Source: Aphidius gifuensis
Lineage: Eukaryota; Arthropoda; Insecta; Hymenoptera; Braconidae
DNA: 64,000 bases
Reading direction: 5' to 3'
Assembly: GCF_014905175.1 (NCBI RefSeq)
Contig: NC_057788.1
Coordinates: 5,332,001 to 5,396,000, forward strand
Shown here: one piece after another, positions 13,460 through 23,111 of the stretch
Layout of the letters: the number at the start of each line of letters is the position of its first letter
Position numbering within the stretch: the stretch's first letter is position 1
Made by a program: the position numbers and the translations under genes
The notes under the pieces: model-generated
What the model was told of the DNA's origin: nothing
Database searches by the model: none
The model's input: only the letters and a program-made list of their open reading frames with translations

Positions 13460-14051
13460 TTAATTGTCTGGAAGAATGTCAACTCCTTCATTTGATTGAA
13501 TATCAATTGATGATGGACTGCTTTCTGGGTCCATAACTTTTGGTGGATCAATGCCTAATGGTGCAACTGTTGTTTCATCATCAGATGTTGGTTTACTCAA
13601 AGATGTGGTATTATTTGGATTCATATCCAAATGCACATATAAACGAATACCTGGTGAACTTGTTGCAACTTGTGGACTTTCAGGTACAGGGTTACTAAAA
13701 AAATAAATGGTTTTATTTATTGATTTATTTTTTTTTAAAATGTGGATAAAATTTTAATGACTTTAGTTACCTGGCATGAATTGGCCCTTTCACTGGAGCG
13801 TGAATAACTCCTGTCATCCACATAATCCCTCCGGCACACAATGCAATCTTAGCCACCTTTTTTACCAATCTTTCACTTACAAAACATTTTTGTTGAGAGT
13901 TATGAAAGAAATGTTTCTTATACGGTTTTGCAAGATTCTTTAAATTCATATATGTTGTACGAGTGTGTTCTGCGGTATATAATGGATTACCCACTGTTTT
14001 CAAATTGATAATTTTCAATAAAGCAAATGATCTGATAACACGAAGCTGCAT
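13460..14051 (-). CDS. Uncharacterised 171-residue protein with basic N-terminus and one hydrophobic segment
   Basis: Two exons on the minus strand, 14051-13771 and 13694-13460, join inside a Ser codon to a complete 171-residue frame. I do not recognise it. The first about 55 residues are rich in Lys/Arg/Asn and nearly free of acidic residues (MQLRVIRSFALLKIINLKTV), which fits a mitochondrial presequence. Next comes a moderately hydrophobic stretch, VAKIALCAGGIMWMTGVIHA, about residues 67-86, that could be a single membrane span. The C-terminal half is Pro/Ser/Asp-rich and polar, ending GVDILPDN. Exon 2 has fairly complex coding composition, and both splice sites are canonical. A small mitochondrial membrane protein is the best guess; nothing in the sequence shows a catalytic function. 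Confidence 0.7.
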
Positions 14052-14489
14052 TTTGCCTTAATCTGACGATTACTTTTACTTTGACGACTTTGATGTATGA
14101 CGTATGTACGGCTATCAACTACATAACCTACATACATATTACATAATGTGTTCTATACCGAAGCCGGTGGCCTGTGGTCTGTTTACATGTCACACTCCAC
14201 ATGTAGACATTAAGGCGGATTCCATGATAGAAGCCTAAAAAATAATTATTCGAATTAATTCAAGTACATAAAAAAAAAAATCAAAATTTATCTTTCTACA
14301 AGATTATTAATAATTTTTCATCTTTAAATTTAATTTAAAGTCAATCTATTTTATTTTAAGTTGTACTGCATTCTAAAGCATCAAGTTGAACAGGTTTTTT
14401 TTTATTTTTTTTTTCATATATAAATCTACTATATTTTTTAATAATTTCATTTATTTAAACTCAATTTAAAAATTAATCAATTAAAAAAT
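14052..14489. promoter_or_regulatory. Upstream region of the 171-residue-protein gene
   Basis: Immediately upstream of the start at 14051 is a less AT-rich segment (about 14052-14235) with mixed composition, suited to a promoter and 5' leader on the minus strand. From 14240 to 14489 the DNA returns to A/T-rich low complexity, with no ORF or repeat that I can assign. Confidence 0.4.
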
Positions 14490-15530
14490 TGTCAGGTTTG
14501 CTTGAATCATATGGAAATAATAACAATAAATAAAACATGAAAAAAAACAAAGTTTAGCATAGTACTTCTAGAATTTGGAGTTGACTCATATCCAGATGTT
14601 GCAATTGAAGACAGCGCAGTCGAATATTATATTAAACCAACTATTTTAAACCAATTTTTTGTTTTTTTTTTAAATTATTAATATTTTTATTCTTAAGTAA
14701 AAAAACAATTACCTATTATGAGTTTTGATTATTATTTAGAACTGAAAAACCAAATACGTTCGGAAGAATGAAACTAAAATTTCCAATGACTGCGTCACTT
14801 GAAGGAGCTCCATAAAAAAAAAAAAAAAAAAAAAAGATTCTGATGATGAGTACCTAAGTCAAATATTATTCAATTATTTTAAACCAATTTTTTTTTTTTT
14901 TCAAATTATTTAATTATTACATTATTAATGTTCTATCAAGGGATAAAAATTGACTTATTAAAAATTTATTATTTATTTATGTCTCTAATAAAATTTTAAT
15001 GACAAATTGAAACAAAAGCTCTCAATAAACAACGGTAAATTGACTATTAATCAATAATTTTAAACCTTTTTCTTTTGTTATTCAATTAATATATTTTTAA
15101 ATTATCATTAATATAAATGAAAAAGTTCTTCATAACTTTGTTTATAAGTTATATCCATCATTTATAATATTATTTTTTATTTTTTTTATTCATCAGCCAT
15201 GAAGTCGACATTGAAATTGACGTAGATAGTGAAGTACCAAGTATTCTTATTAGCCCTTTTATAAAAAGATCCAAGTTAAAAGATCAAACTGAATAATTGT
15301 TATTTTTTTTTAAATAGGTATATGATTAATGTACTTAGATATATATTTTGTCTAATATATTATTTAATTAAATTATAATAATAATAATGATTGTCATATT
15401 ATTATAATGGTTTTGATAATGATTTATAATTATAGCATTAAATATTCAATAAATGATCATTTCTACCAATAATATGAAAAATTAAATTCATTATATAAGA
15501 AAAATAAATAACTTATAATAAAACATACTA
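14490..15530 (+). pseudogene. Decayed paralogue of the tandem family (copy C), keeping exon-6- and exon-8-like pieces
   Basis: A remnant of the gene family whose intact members follow at 15928 and 19012. At 14740 an exon-6-like piece with the same preceding intron end (TATGAGTTTTGATTA) reads TEKPNTFGRMKLKFPMTASL then EGAP and stop. At 15198-15296 a terminal-exon-like piece reads HEVDIEIDVDSEVPSILISP then FIKRSKLKDQTE and stop; intact copy B has QEVYIEVDLDSAVPTLLVCP here. Three intron-like stretches (about 14595-14690, 14850-14935, 15035-15130) carry the family's recurring intron-start word (CAATTATTTTAAACCAATTT or close variants). About 15340-15490 matches the 3' flank of both intact genes. 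The N-terminal exons are missing. Confidence 0.7.
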
Positions 15531-15927
15531 CCCGCATCTTTTTACCATTCTTAGGTTTGCTCTAATCATATGAAAGAGAACAGCTGAAAAAACAAAATTT
15601 AGCATAGAATTAAAAATATATATTTGAAAAAGGCCGCGTTTTCGTGATTGTTAGGTGGCGCGCAAAAAATATAATTTTAAAGATGGCGGATTTGGTGTGT
15701 GGCGTGTTATTATTGGCTATTGACTATTGACCACCCATTGGCCACACTGAAACGTTAAAACCGTTAAAACTATAATAATAATAATAAAAGCTTGTAAAAG
15801 CTTCATTGTATTCCATTGTTCATCTCAGTTCATCTTAATCACCATCAATTACCATTATACCATTCGTCTCTTAAATTTCATAATTGTTTAAATAATTAGT
15901 ACTGACAACTGGTTATTGTGTTTAAAA
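15531..15927 (+). promoter_or_regulatory. Upstream region of tandem paralogue A
   Basis: The segment starts with a duplicate of about 80 bp also seen at 14495-14570 (TTTGCTTGAATCATATGGAA versus TTTGCTCTAATCATATGAAA, then AAATTTAGCATAG-type words). From 15630 to 15780 it becomes less AT-rich (GGCCGCGTTTTCGTGATTG, TTAGGTGGCGCG), consistent with a promoter, and a leader then runs to the ATG at 15928. Confidence 0.4.
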
Positions 15928-18225
15928 ATGAGTGGTATTTTGAGACATACATTGCGTCTTGGTGGCACAGCAAAATATGCTCTAAATAATTCAACAAAAT
16001 ATCTACGATCCATGACACTCTCAACTAATCGTTTAACTCATTCATCTCCAGGTAACAAACACTATTTTTTTATTTATGATTAATTATTTTATAATTAATT
16101 TATTCTGTTAATTGATATTATTTATTTATTTTATAAAGTTAATTATTGGACAACCATACAGACTGCTGGAAAAGAAATATTATCGATATTTGGTGATGAA
16201 GAAGTCAAAATATCAGATATTGGTTGTTTCAAGGTATCACTTACTAGTGGTAAAGTAGGATTGATAACACCAAAATTTTTCTTTGGAAAAAAAGAGTAAG
16301 TATATTAAACAATAATTTTGAACCAATTCTTTGATAAATAAAATTATTTATTATTAAAGCCAGGTGCTTGACATCCAGTGATAAAATTATGACAACTTTT
16401 TACCTCAAATTTTTGTCTCATAATGAAATTTATATTTTTAATTAAATAATTATAAAAAAAATATCAAAATGTTAAAATAATAAACACACTTGTCGGAAAT
16501 TACTAGATGTTGAGCACCTGGACAAAAAAATATACCTTTTTTGAGTATATAGATTATTTATTTCGGTATATCTTTATTAAACTGTTACCAAAAAAATATA
16601 TATCATTAATAATATTATTATAATTATTATTTTACAGTTTAATTTTGCCTGCTACATTCAACACTGAGCTTAACGGAGAACCAATTGAACCTGAAAGCAA
16701 TAAAATTGCTGATGAACAAGCACAGACATCATTTACACTAGATAAATGGGATGTATCACTTGATGGTGGAAAACTAACTTTTAAATTAAAAGATAGTGAT
16801 GAAATGTAAGTTGAATTTTTAAACAATTTTGGATATATTTATTATTATTTAGTTTTTGAGTAAAAACAATTGACCTAGCATATGAGTTTTAATTATTCAT
16901 ATTTCTAATAAATTATTAATGCTAAATATACGTTATTAATAATATTATTTTTATTTTACAGTTTTATTTTGAAACACTCGATGTACGCTAAAGCTCTTCA
17001 AAAACCACCAAAAGTTTCAGAGACTGGTGGCGTAATACAAACTTTACCAACACTAAGTTCTGATATTACGAATTATCCTGCTAAAATAATATCAAAATCA
17101 GAACAGTTGGGCCTTTTAGAGTAAGTTAAACATTAATCAATTATTTTAAACCAATTTTTTGTTTTTTAAAACTTTAATTATCATATTTATTATTAATGTT
17201 TTAACAAGTAAAACAAAATCATCATCTCTGTCTCGATAAAAAGTATACGTCATTAATAATATTATTATTATTATTATCTTACAGACGACCCTTTCCACCT
17301 GTAAATAGTTATATGCCAGTAGAACGACTTGAACATTTCGGATCTGACGTAACAAAGTCACTAATAAAATGCAGTAATGGTAAAATGTAAGTGAAATATT
17401 AATCAATGATTTTAAACCAATTTTTTGTTTTTTAAAATTATTTAAATAGTATATGTTTACTTAATAGTATATTAAGTAAAAAAAGAATTAACCATTATGA
17501 CTTTTGATTATTCATTTAGAACTGATGCTCCAGATGAATTTGGAAAAATGAAACTATTTTTTCCAATGACTGTGTTACTTGAAGGAGGTCGACAAGAAAT
17601 AACAACAACAAATTCTCTTAATACGTAAGTTAAACATTATATTCAATAATTTTTAATTAATTTTTTGTTTATTAAAATAATTTAACTATCATATTATTCA
17701 TGTTTTATTAAAGAATAAATATTGGCTTATTAAATATTTATTGTTTATTTATATCTAATAAACTTTTGATGACAAATATTATTTTTTTTTTTTTACAGTC
17801 TTACTGTTCATCATGAAGTTGAAATTGAAACTAAAAAAGTTTTATCTGAAAATTTAAAAAATGAATTTGCAGTTAAAAAAGTAGATGAAAGATCGAACAT
17901 TGGTTTACTTGAAATCCTTCTCGACAGTGGTGATCTAATAATTGAACTAACACATCCTAATAATCAAAGGTAAATTCAGTCAATAATTTTGAACCATATT
18001 CATTCATTATTTTAATTATTAATAAATATAAATAAAAAAATTCTTCAAAAAACTGTTTATAAATAATATTAATTTTTATTTTACAGTATTATCATGAGAC
18101 AAGAAGTCGTAATTGTGATTGACTTGGATGGTAAACACTCTAACCAGAATTCTTCGCAAGATACTTCCGAAATGGTACAAAGTATTAGTATTGGTCCAGT
18201 TATAAAGGTTTTAGAAAATTATTAA
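15928..18225 (+). CDS. Tandem family member A: presequence-like N-terminus and beta-rich repeats, function unknown
   Basis: Eight exons (15928-16051, 16139-16295, 16638-16805, 16962-17120, 17285-17386, 17520-17624, 17799-17969, 18087-18225) join to a 374-residue protein. I do not recognise the family. Residues 1-41 (MSGILRHTLRLGGTAKYALN, then NSTKYLRSMTLSTNRLTHSS) are rich in Arg/Ser/Thr and free of acidic residues, which suggests a mitochondrial presequence. The body consists of recurring beta-like segments placed around exon joins: DLILPATFNTEL, FILKHSMYAKAL, FGKMKLFFPMTVLL, LTVHHEVEIETK and SIIMRQEVVIVIDL. They are often preceded by an 'SL-(S/G)G-(K/D)-hydrophobic' segment (SLTSGKVGL, SLDGGKLTF, LDSGDLIIEL). 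Introns 2-7 are all phase 2, so exons 3-7 are symmetric. No signal peptide, membrane span or catalytic motif is apparent. The neighbour at 19012 is a paralogue with the same architecture. Confidence 0.85.
16360..16521. mobile_element. Small inverted-repeat element (MITE-like) in intron 2 of paralogue A
   Basis: A 162-bp segment bounded by an imperfect 16-bp inverted repeat: CCAGGTGCTTGACATC at the left and GATGTTGAGCACCTGG at the right (14 of 16 positions pair). The interior is AT-rich with no ORF. A shorter relative with the same ends sits at the equivalent place in paralogue B (19727-19811), so the insertion predates the gene duplication. Target-site duplications are not clear in this AT-rich context. 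Confidence 0.5.
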
Positions 18226-18790
18226 TCTAAAATGAATAATTATTTTTTTTTATCTTCTCTTTTAAAACATGACTAATATACGTATATATTTTTTTTATTT
18301 TTCGTCTCATTTATTATAATTAAATTATAATAAAACAGTTGTAACATTATTTTATTGGTTTTGATTATGATCTATAATTATAATATTAAAACATTCGATT
18401 AATGATCATTTCTACCAATAATATAAATAATTTCATTCGTACTAATATTTAAACTATAAAAGTAAAAATAAATAACTTTTGATGTTTGGAAAAATCAATA
18501 ATTTTGTAACTTTGTACCTCCATTATGAGTGTTAAATAAATATCATGAAATTATCTTCATGAAATAAATTTAAATAATAATTTGTCAAATAATTTGAATT
18601 GTTTTATTTTCAAGATAAATTTAAAAAATATTACCCGCAGTTTTTTTTTATCTTTTAGAAATTATAAAAAAAGCAATTGGGCTGTCAATATATAACAATA
18701 ATAATTATTATTATTATTAAATAATACTATTTAATTTTTAGTTTTTACTTTTTTTTTTTGATTGTGCAATTAATTGCGTCATTGCGTGTA
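18226..18790. repeat. 3' flank shared with paralogue B (unit 1)
   Basis: DNA downstream of paralogue A is similar in order and content to DNA downstream of paralogue B (21661-22190). It shares a segment around TTTTGATTATGATCTATAAT, TGATCATTTCTACCAAT, the block at 18481-18640 and the motif GAAATTATAAAAAA near 18658. The duplicated unit therefore includes the gene and at least 0.5 kb of 3' flank. Confidence 0.75.
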
Positions 18791-19011
18791 TTGCAGTGTA
18801 TGTAGGATTCTTTCTGGTATAGTGGTATCGGTAATTGGGTATCATACCATACTGTACCATATGTACTGTCATACTGATTACTGTAGCATTGTGTAGCATA
18901 CATAGCCTTGTCGACAAGTTGTCTATTAAATTTCATCAAAAAACTTTATGTGTTAGTATTCATAATTGTTAAAAAATTCTGTTTAAAAAACAAAAATAAA
19001 AAATAAAAACA
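18791..19011 (+). promoter_or_regulatory. Upstream region of tandem paralogue B
   Basis: A 220-bp gap before the start of paralogue B. It holds loosely repetitive GTA/ATAC words (GGTATAGTGGTATCGGTAAT, then TATCATACCATACTG-type repeats at about 18818-18880) that are not seen upstream of paralogue A, so the two promoters seem to differ even though the coding regions are related. Confidence 0.35.
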
Positions 19012-21660
19012 ATGAATGGAGTTTTAAGAAATACATTGCGTCTTGTTGGCACAGCAAAATATGCTACAAATAATTCAACATATCTACGATCCATGATGCT
19101 CACAACTAATCGTTTAAATCATTCATTGCCATTACTTCAATCAAATGATCCTAACGATAATGGATCAGAAATATCACATGCTACTCGAGGTAACGGATAA
19201 AATTTAATTATTAAAAGAAAACAAGGCTGTATTAATTACGAACAATTTACCCTGAATATAAATTGTGATTTAGAGTGAATTTAAGGTTATTTTATATAGT
19301 TGGGTAAGTTTTTGGTACAGTTTAGTGTTCGTTGTACCAGCTAAATCTACTCTGATCTACTCTAATCACACTTTATTTCCATTCTAAATTGACGGAATTG
19401 GTATCAATAAATAGCCATTTTCATAAATTTCTAAATCATTCAAAAACAAAAAAAATATCAACAAATTTTTAAATTGTTATTATTTATTATTTTTCTAAAG
19501 CTAAAAAAATCTGGACTAATTTTTGGGGAACCATTCATGCTACTGGAAAGAAAATATCAATATTTAAGGAAGAAATAAAAACATCAAATATTAATGATTT
19601 TGAGGTATCATTTAGTAGCAGTAAAGCATCATTATTTTCACAAGAAATAAAAAAAAAGTAAGTGGAATAGTAAACAATAATTTCGAACCAATTCTTTGAT
19701 AATATAAATTATATTTATTATTAAGGCCAGGTGCTTCACATCGAGTGACAAATTTATAACAACTTTTCACCTCAAGTTTTTGTCCCACGATGACATTTAT
19801 TAAGCACCTGGACCGAAAATTGACCTATTATAAGTATACTGATAATTTATCTACGTATATCTTTATTAAACTGTAAATAAAAAAATATATGTCATTATTA
19901 ATGACTCATTATTAATATTGTTATAATTATTATTTTACAGTTGTATTTTTCCTTCCATATTCTGCACTGAACTTAATGGAGGATTAATTATACCTAAAAG
20001 CAATAAAACTGGTGAAAAAAAAAAAACTTCATTTGAAATAGGTCATTGGAATGCATCATTCGCTGGTGATTCATTAGTATTACACTCAAAAACCAAATGT
20101 CAAACGTAAGTTGAATTTTCAAATAATTTTTCAATAATTTATTATTTTTTCTAGTAAAAAAAATTGACCTATTATAATCTTTAATTCATTATTTATGAAT
20201 CTAATAAACTGCTGATGACGAATATACATTATTATTAATATTGTTATTTTTATTTTACAGGTTTATTTTGGAACACTCAGTTTACGTTGAAGCTCACATG
20301 AGCCCACCTAAAATTGCAAAGAATGGTAGAGTACTACACACTCCACGAAAACCTGATTCTAATATTGTAATTTCTCCGGTTAAAATAAAAACAAAAACAC
20401 TGTCGAGCAGTTTTGAGTAAGTTAAATATTAATCAATTATTTCAAACCAATTTTTGTTTTTTAAAATTATTTAATTATCATATTTACTATTAATGTTTTA
20501 TGAAGTAAAGAATTATTACCATCTCTGTCTTGATAAAAAATATACATCATTAATAATATTATTATTACCTTACAGAAAACTTGTCTCACCTGTAGATGTT
20601 TCGATAGCCTCCCAAAAATTTCTAGAATTCAGAGATGACTTACCAGAGATTTTAAATAAAGAAGGTGATAATGAATTGTAAGTCGAATATTAATCAATTA
20701 TTTTGAACCAATTTTTTGTTTTTTAAAACTATTTATTCAATATATTTGTTATTAATGTATTTATTATTTGAACTTTTTTTTTGACCTAATGAGTTTAATC
20801 GATTGCTATTATTAAATTAAGAAAAAAAAAAAAAAATCGATTTATCGAAATTAAAAAAAATAATATAACTAGAAAAATATTCGAAATATCGAAATTTCAT
20901 TAAGACATTTTTTTCTTGCCATTATGAGATTTGATTATTTTTTTAGAACTGATGGACCAAATAGTTTTGGAAGAATCAAACTACAATTACCAATGGCTGT
21001 GTTAGTTGAAAATCAACAATTAATAAAATTGGAAAATAGTGATGATACGTAAGTCAAATATTATTCAATAATTTTGAACTAATTTTTTGTTTATTAAAAT
21101 TATCCAATTATTCAATAATAATTAAATTTATTCATTTCACTTATTCAAGATTTATTATTTTTTTCTATCTCCAATAAGCTTTTGATGACAAATATTATTT
21201 TTTTTCACAGTTTCACTGTCTATCACAGAGCTAGCATTCAAGCTTACGAAGATGAAATACCTGAACATTTAAAGGATTTTTTTTCCGTTGAAGAAAGAGA
21301 TGATACATCAACCGATGAAGCTAGTATACTTCGAATCGAACTTGAGAGTGGTCATCTATCGATTAAACCAATGCACTTTAGTAACCGAAGGTAAATTGAA
21401 TATTAATTAATAATTTTGAACCTTTTTCTGTTATTATTCAAATTATGAATTAATTTATTTTTTAATTATTATTAATATAATTGAAAAAGTTCTCTAATGA
21501 ACTGTTTATAAAAAAAATTCATCATTAATAATATTATATTTTATTTTACAGTATAATAATGAAACAAGAAGTCTACATTGAAGTTGACTTAGATAGTGCA
21601 GTACCAACTCTTCTTGTTTGCCCTTATTTAAAAAGAACCTTAGGCGACGATATTAAGTAG
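19012..21660 (+). CDS. Tandem family member B: paralogue of A with matching exon structure, function unknown
   Basis: Eight exons (19012-19189, 19501-19657, 19941-20105, 20261-20416, 20576-20677, 20947-21048, 21211-21390, 21552-21660) give 382 residues. Exons 2 and 5 have exactly the same length as in A (157 and 102 nt), and all intron phases match. The N-terminus MNGVLRNTLRLVGTAKYATN then NSTYLRSMMLTTNRLNHS is nearly that of A (about 30 of 38 aligned residues identical), whereas a central exon such as exon 4 shares only about 19 of 53. Exon 1 is longer, with a polar insert (LLQSNDPNDNGSEISHATR). The beta-like segments recur: NCIFPSIFCTELNG, FILEHSVYVEAH, FGRIKLQLPMAVLVE, FTVYHRASIQAY and SIIMKQEVYIEVDLD. 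No known domain is recognised. B looks expressed and intact, with an open frame and canonical splice sites. Confidence 0.85.
19727..19811. mobile_element. Shortened inverted-repeat element in intron 2 of paralogue B
   Basis: An 85-bp version of the intron-2 element of paralogue A, with a perfect 10-bp inverted repeat at its ends (CCAGGTGCTT and AAGCACCTGG). The left half aligns with 16360-16440; the AT-rich middle and part of the right arm have been lost. Its matching position supports descent from one insertion. Confidence 0.5.
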
Positions 21661-22190
21661 TTTTTTTTTTTTTTAAATATATGATTAATATACCTATAGG
21701 TATAAATATATATTTTTTTTTTTGTTTAATATATTTACAATTAAATTATAATAAATCGATTGTCATATTACTTTAATGATTTTGATTATTATGATCTATA
21801 ATTATAATATTAAATATTCGATTAATGATCATTTCTACCAAAAATATAAGCAATGAAATTCATGCACATATTTAAACTATAAAAGTAAAAATAAATAACT
21901 TTTGATGTTTAGAAAAATCAATAATTTTTCAACTTTGTACCTACATAATGAGTATTAAATAATTGTCATGAAATTATCTCCATTAAATAAATTTAAATAA
22001 CAATTTGTCCCATAATTTCAATTGTTTTATTTTTAAGATGAATTTAAAAAATATTACCTGCAGTTTTTTGTTGTCTTTTAGAAATTATAAAAAAGACAAT
22101 TGGGTTATCAATATATAAGTATTATTATTATTAAATAATACTATTTAATTTTTAATTTTTACTTTCTTTTTTTGATTGTGTAATTGATGA
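21661..22190. repeat. 3' flank shared with paralogue A (unit 2)
   Basis: Second copy of the duplicated 3' flank, matching 18226-18790: the TGATCATTTCTACCAA word at about 21826, the block 21900-22065 with GAAATTATCTCCATTAAATA, and GAAATTATAAAAAAGACAAT near 22081. Similarity fades at about 22190, where the upstream region of the zinc-finger gene begins. Confidence 0.75.
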
Positions 22191-23111
22191 GTGTGTTGCA
22201 TTTTATTGCTGACATAATGTTATGATAGCAACGCACATAAGCAATGAAGTAAAAAACATTGAATCGATTTTTTAACATTCTCCCCTGGCCACCTGTGTTT
22301 TACTCGGCACAGACGACCACAAAAAGCCTAGTAAACGTAATAGCGTAATAGTGTGTCGAACCAATGGCAAGGTAAACCTGGAGGATTTCAGTCCAGCGTG
22401 CTACGCGGTCTTATAAGCTTGTTTAATTGAGCGCTTTTTTTTTTTTTTCTTTCCAAAAAATATTTTAGTTTTTATTATATTGTTTATTTTAACAAAAAAA
22501 AAAAAAAAATATGGGATAAAATTTTTTTAGTCTGTTTAATTTATCATATTTAGTTCGATAATTTAATTGAGTTTTTTTTTTTAATCAAATTTATTTATTT
22601 AAAAATCACGTGGTTTTAAAAGTGTTGATTGAACAAATGAAAAAATAAATGAACCTAAAATTGTGTAAAAGAGAAGTTTTTTTTTTTTTTTTTTATAAAT
22701 AAAAAAATGATGAGTGACATAAAAATTGAATAAAGTTATATCATGCCCTGGAATATATTCTGCGTAGGTTTGAATTTACTGTTCGTGAGGCAACATGAAA
22801 TTTAACAAAATCACGTAGTGAATAAAATAAAAATATACAAACAAATAAATGTGAAAAATATTTAATTTGATAATAAAAATAAAGAAATAAAAAAAAAAAA
22901 ATTATGACAGATTATATATTAGCCTTTTTTTTTTTTTTTAAATTGCGAGTTATATATTAAGTATTAAGTGAAGAACATGCAAAAGTATAATTTATTGATT
23001 AAACGATTATAAATTTATGTTTGAAAATAACTGTCATTGGTGGTTTTAGAAACTAAACTAAATAAATAATTTAAATAAAAATAAAAAATAAAAAAAACAA
23101 AAAACTCTGAT
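22191..23111 (+). promoter_or_regulatory. Upstream region of the C2HC zinc-finger gene
   Basis: A less AT-rich island at about 22200-22425 (TCTCCCCTGGCCACCTGTG, CGGCACAGACGACCAC, CCAATGGCAAGGTAAACCTG) probably holds the promoter or a leader exon; AACCAATGGCAAG followed by GTAAAC is a possible donor. From 22430 to 23111 the DNA is poly-A/T-rich with no coding potential that I can see. Confidence 0.4.

Noticed and set aside
19501..19657. Possible nucleoplasmin-like fold, from an FWGT motif in paralogue B
   Set aside because: Only three residues match, and paralogue A lacks the FWG; not enough to assign a family.
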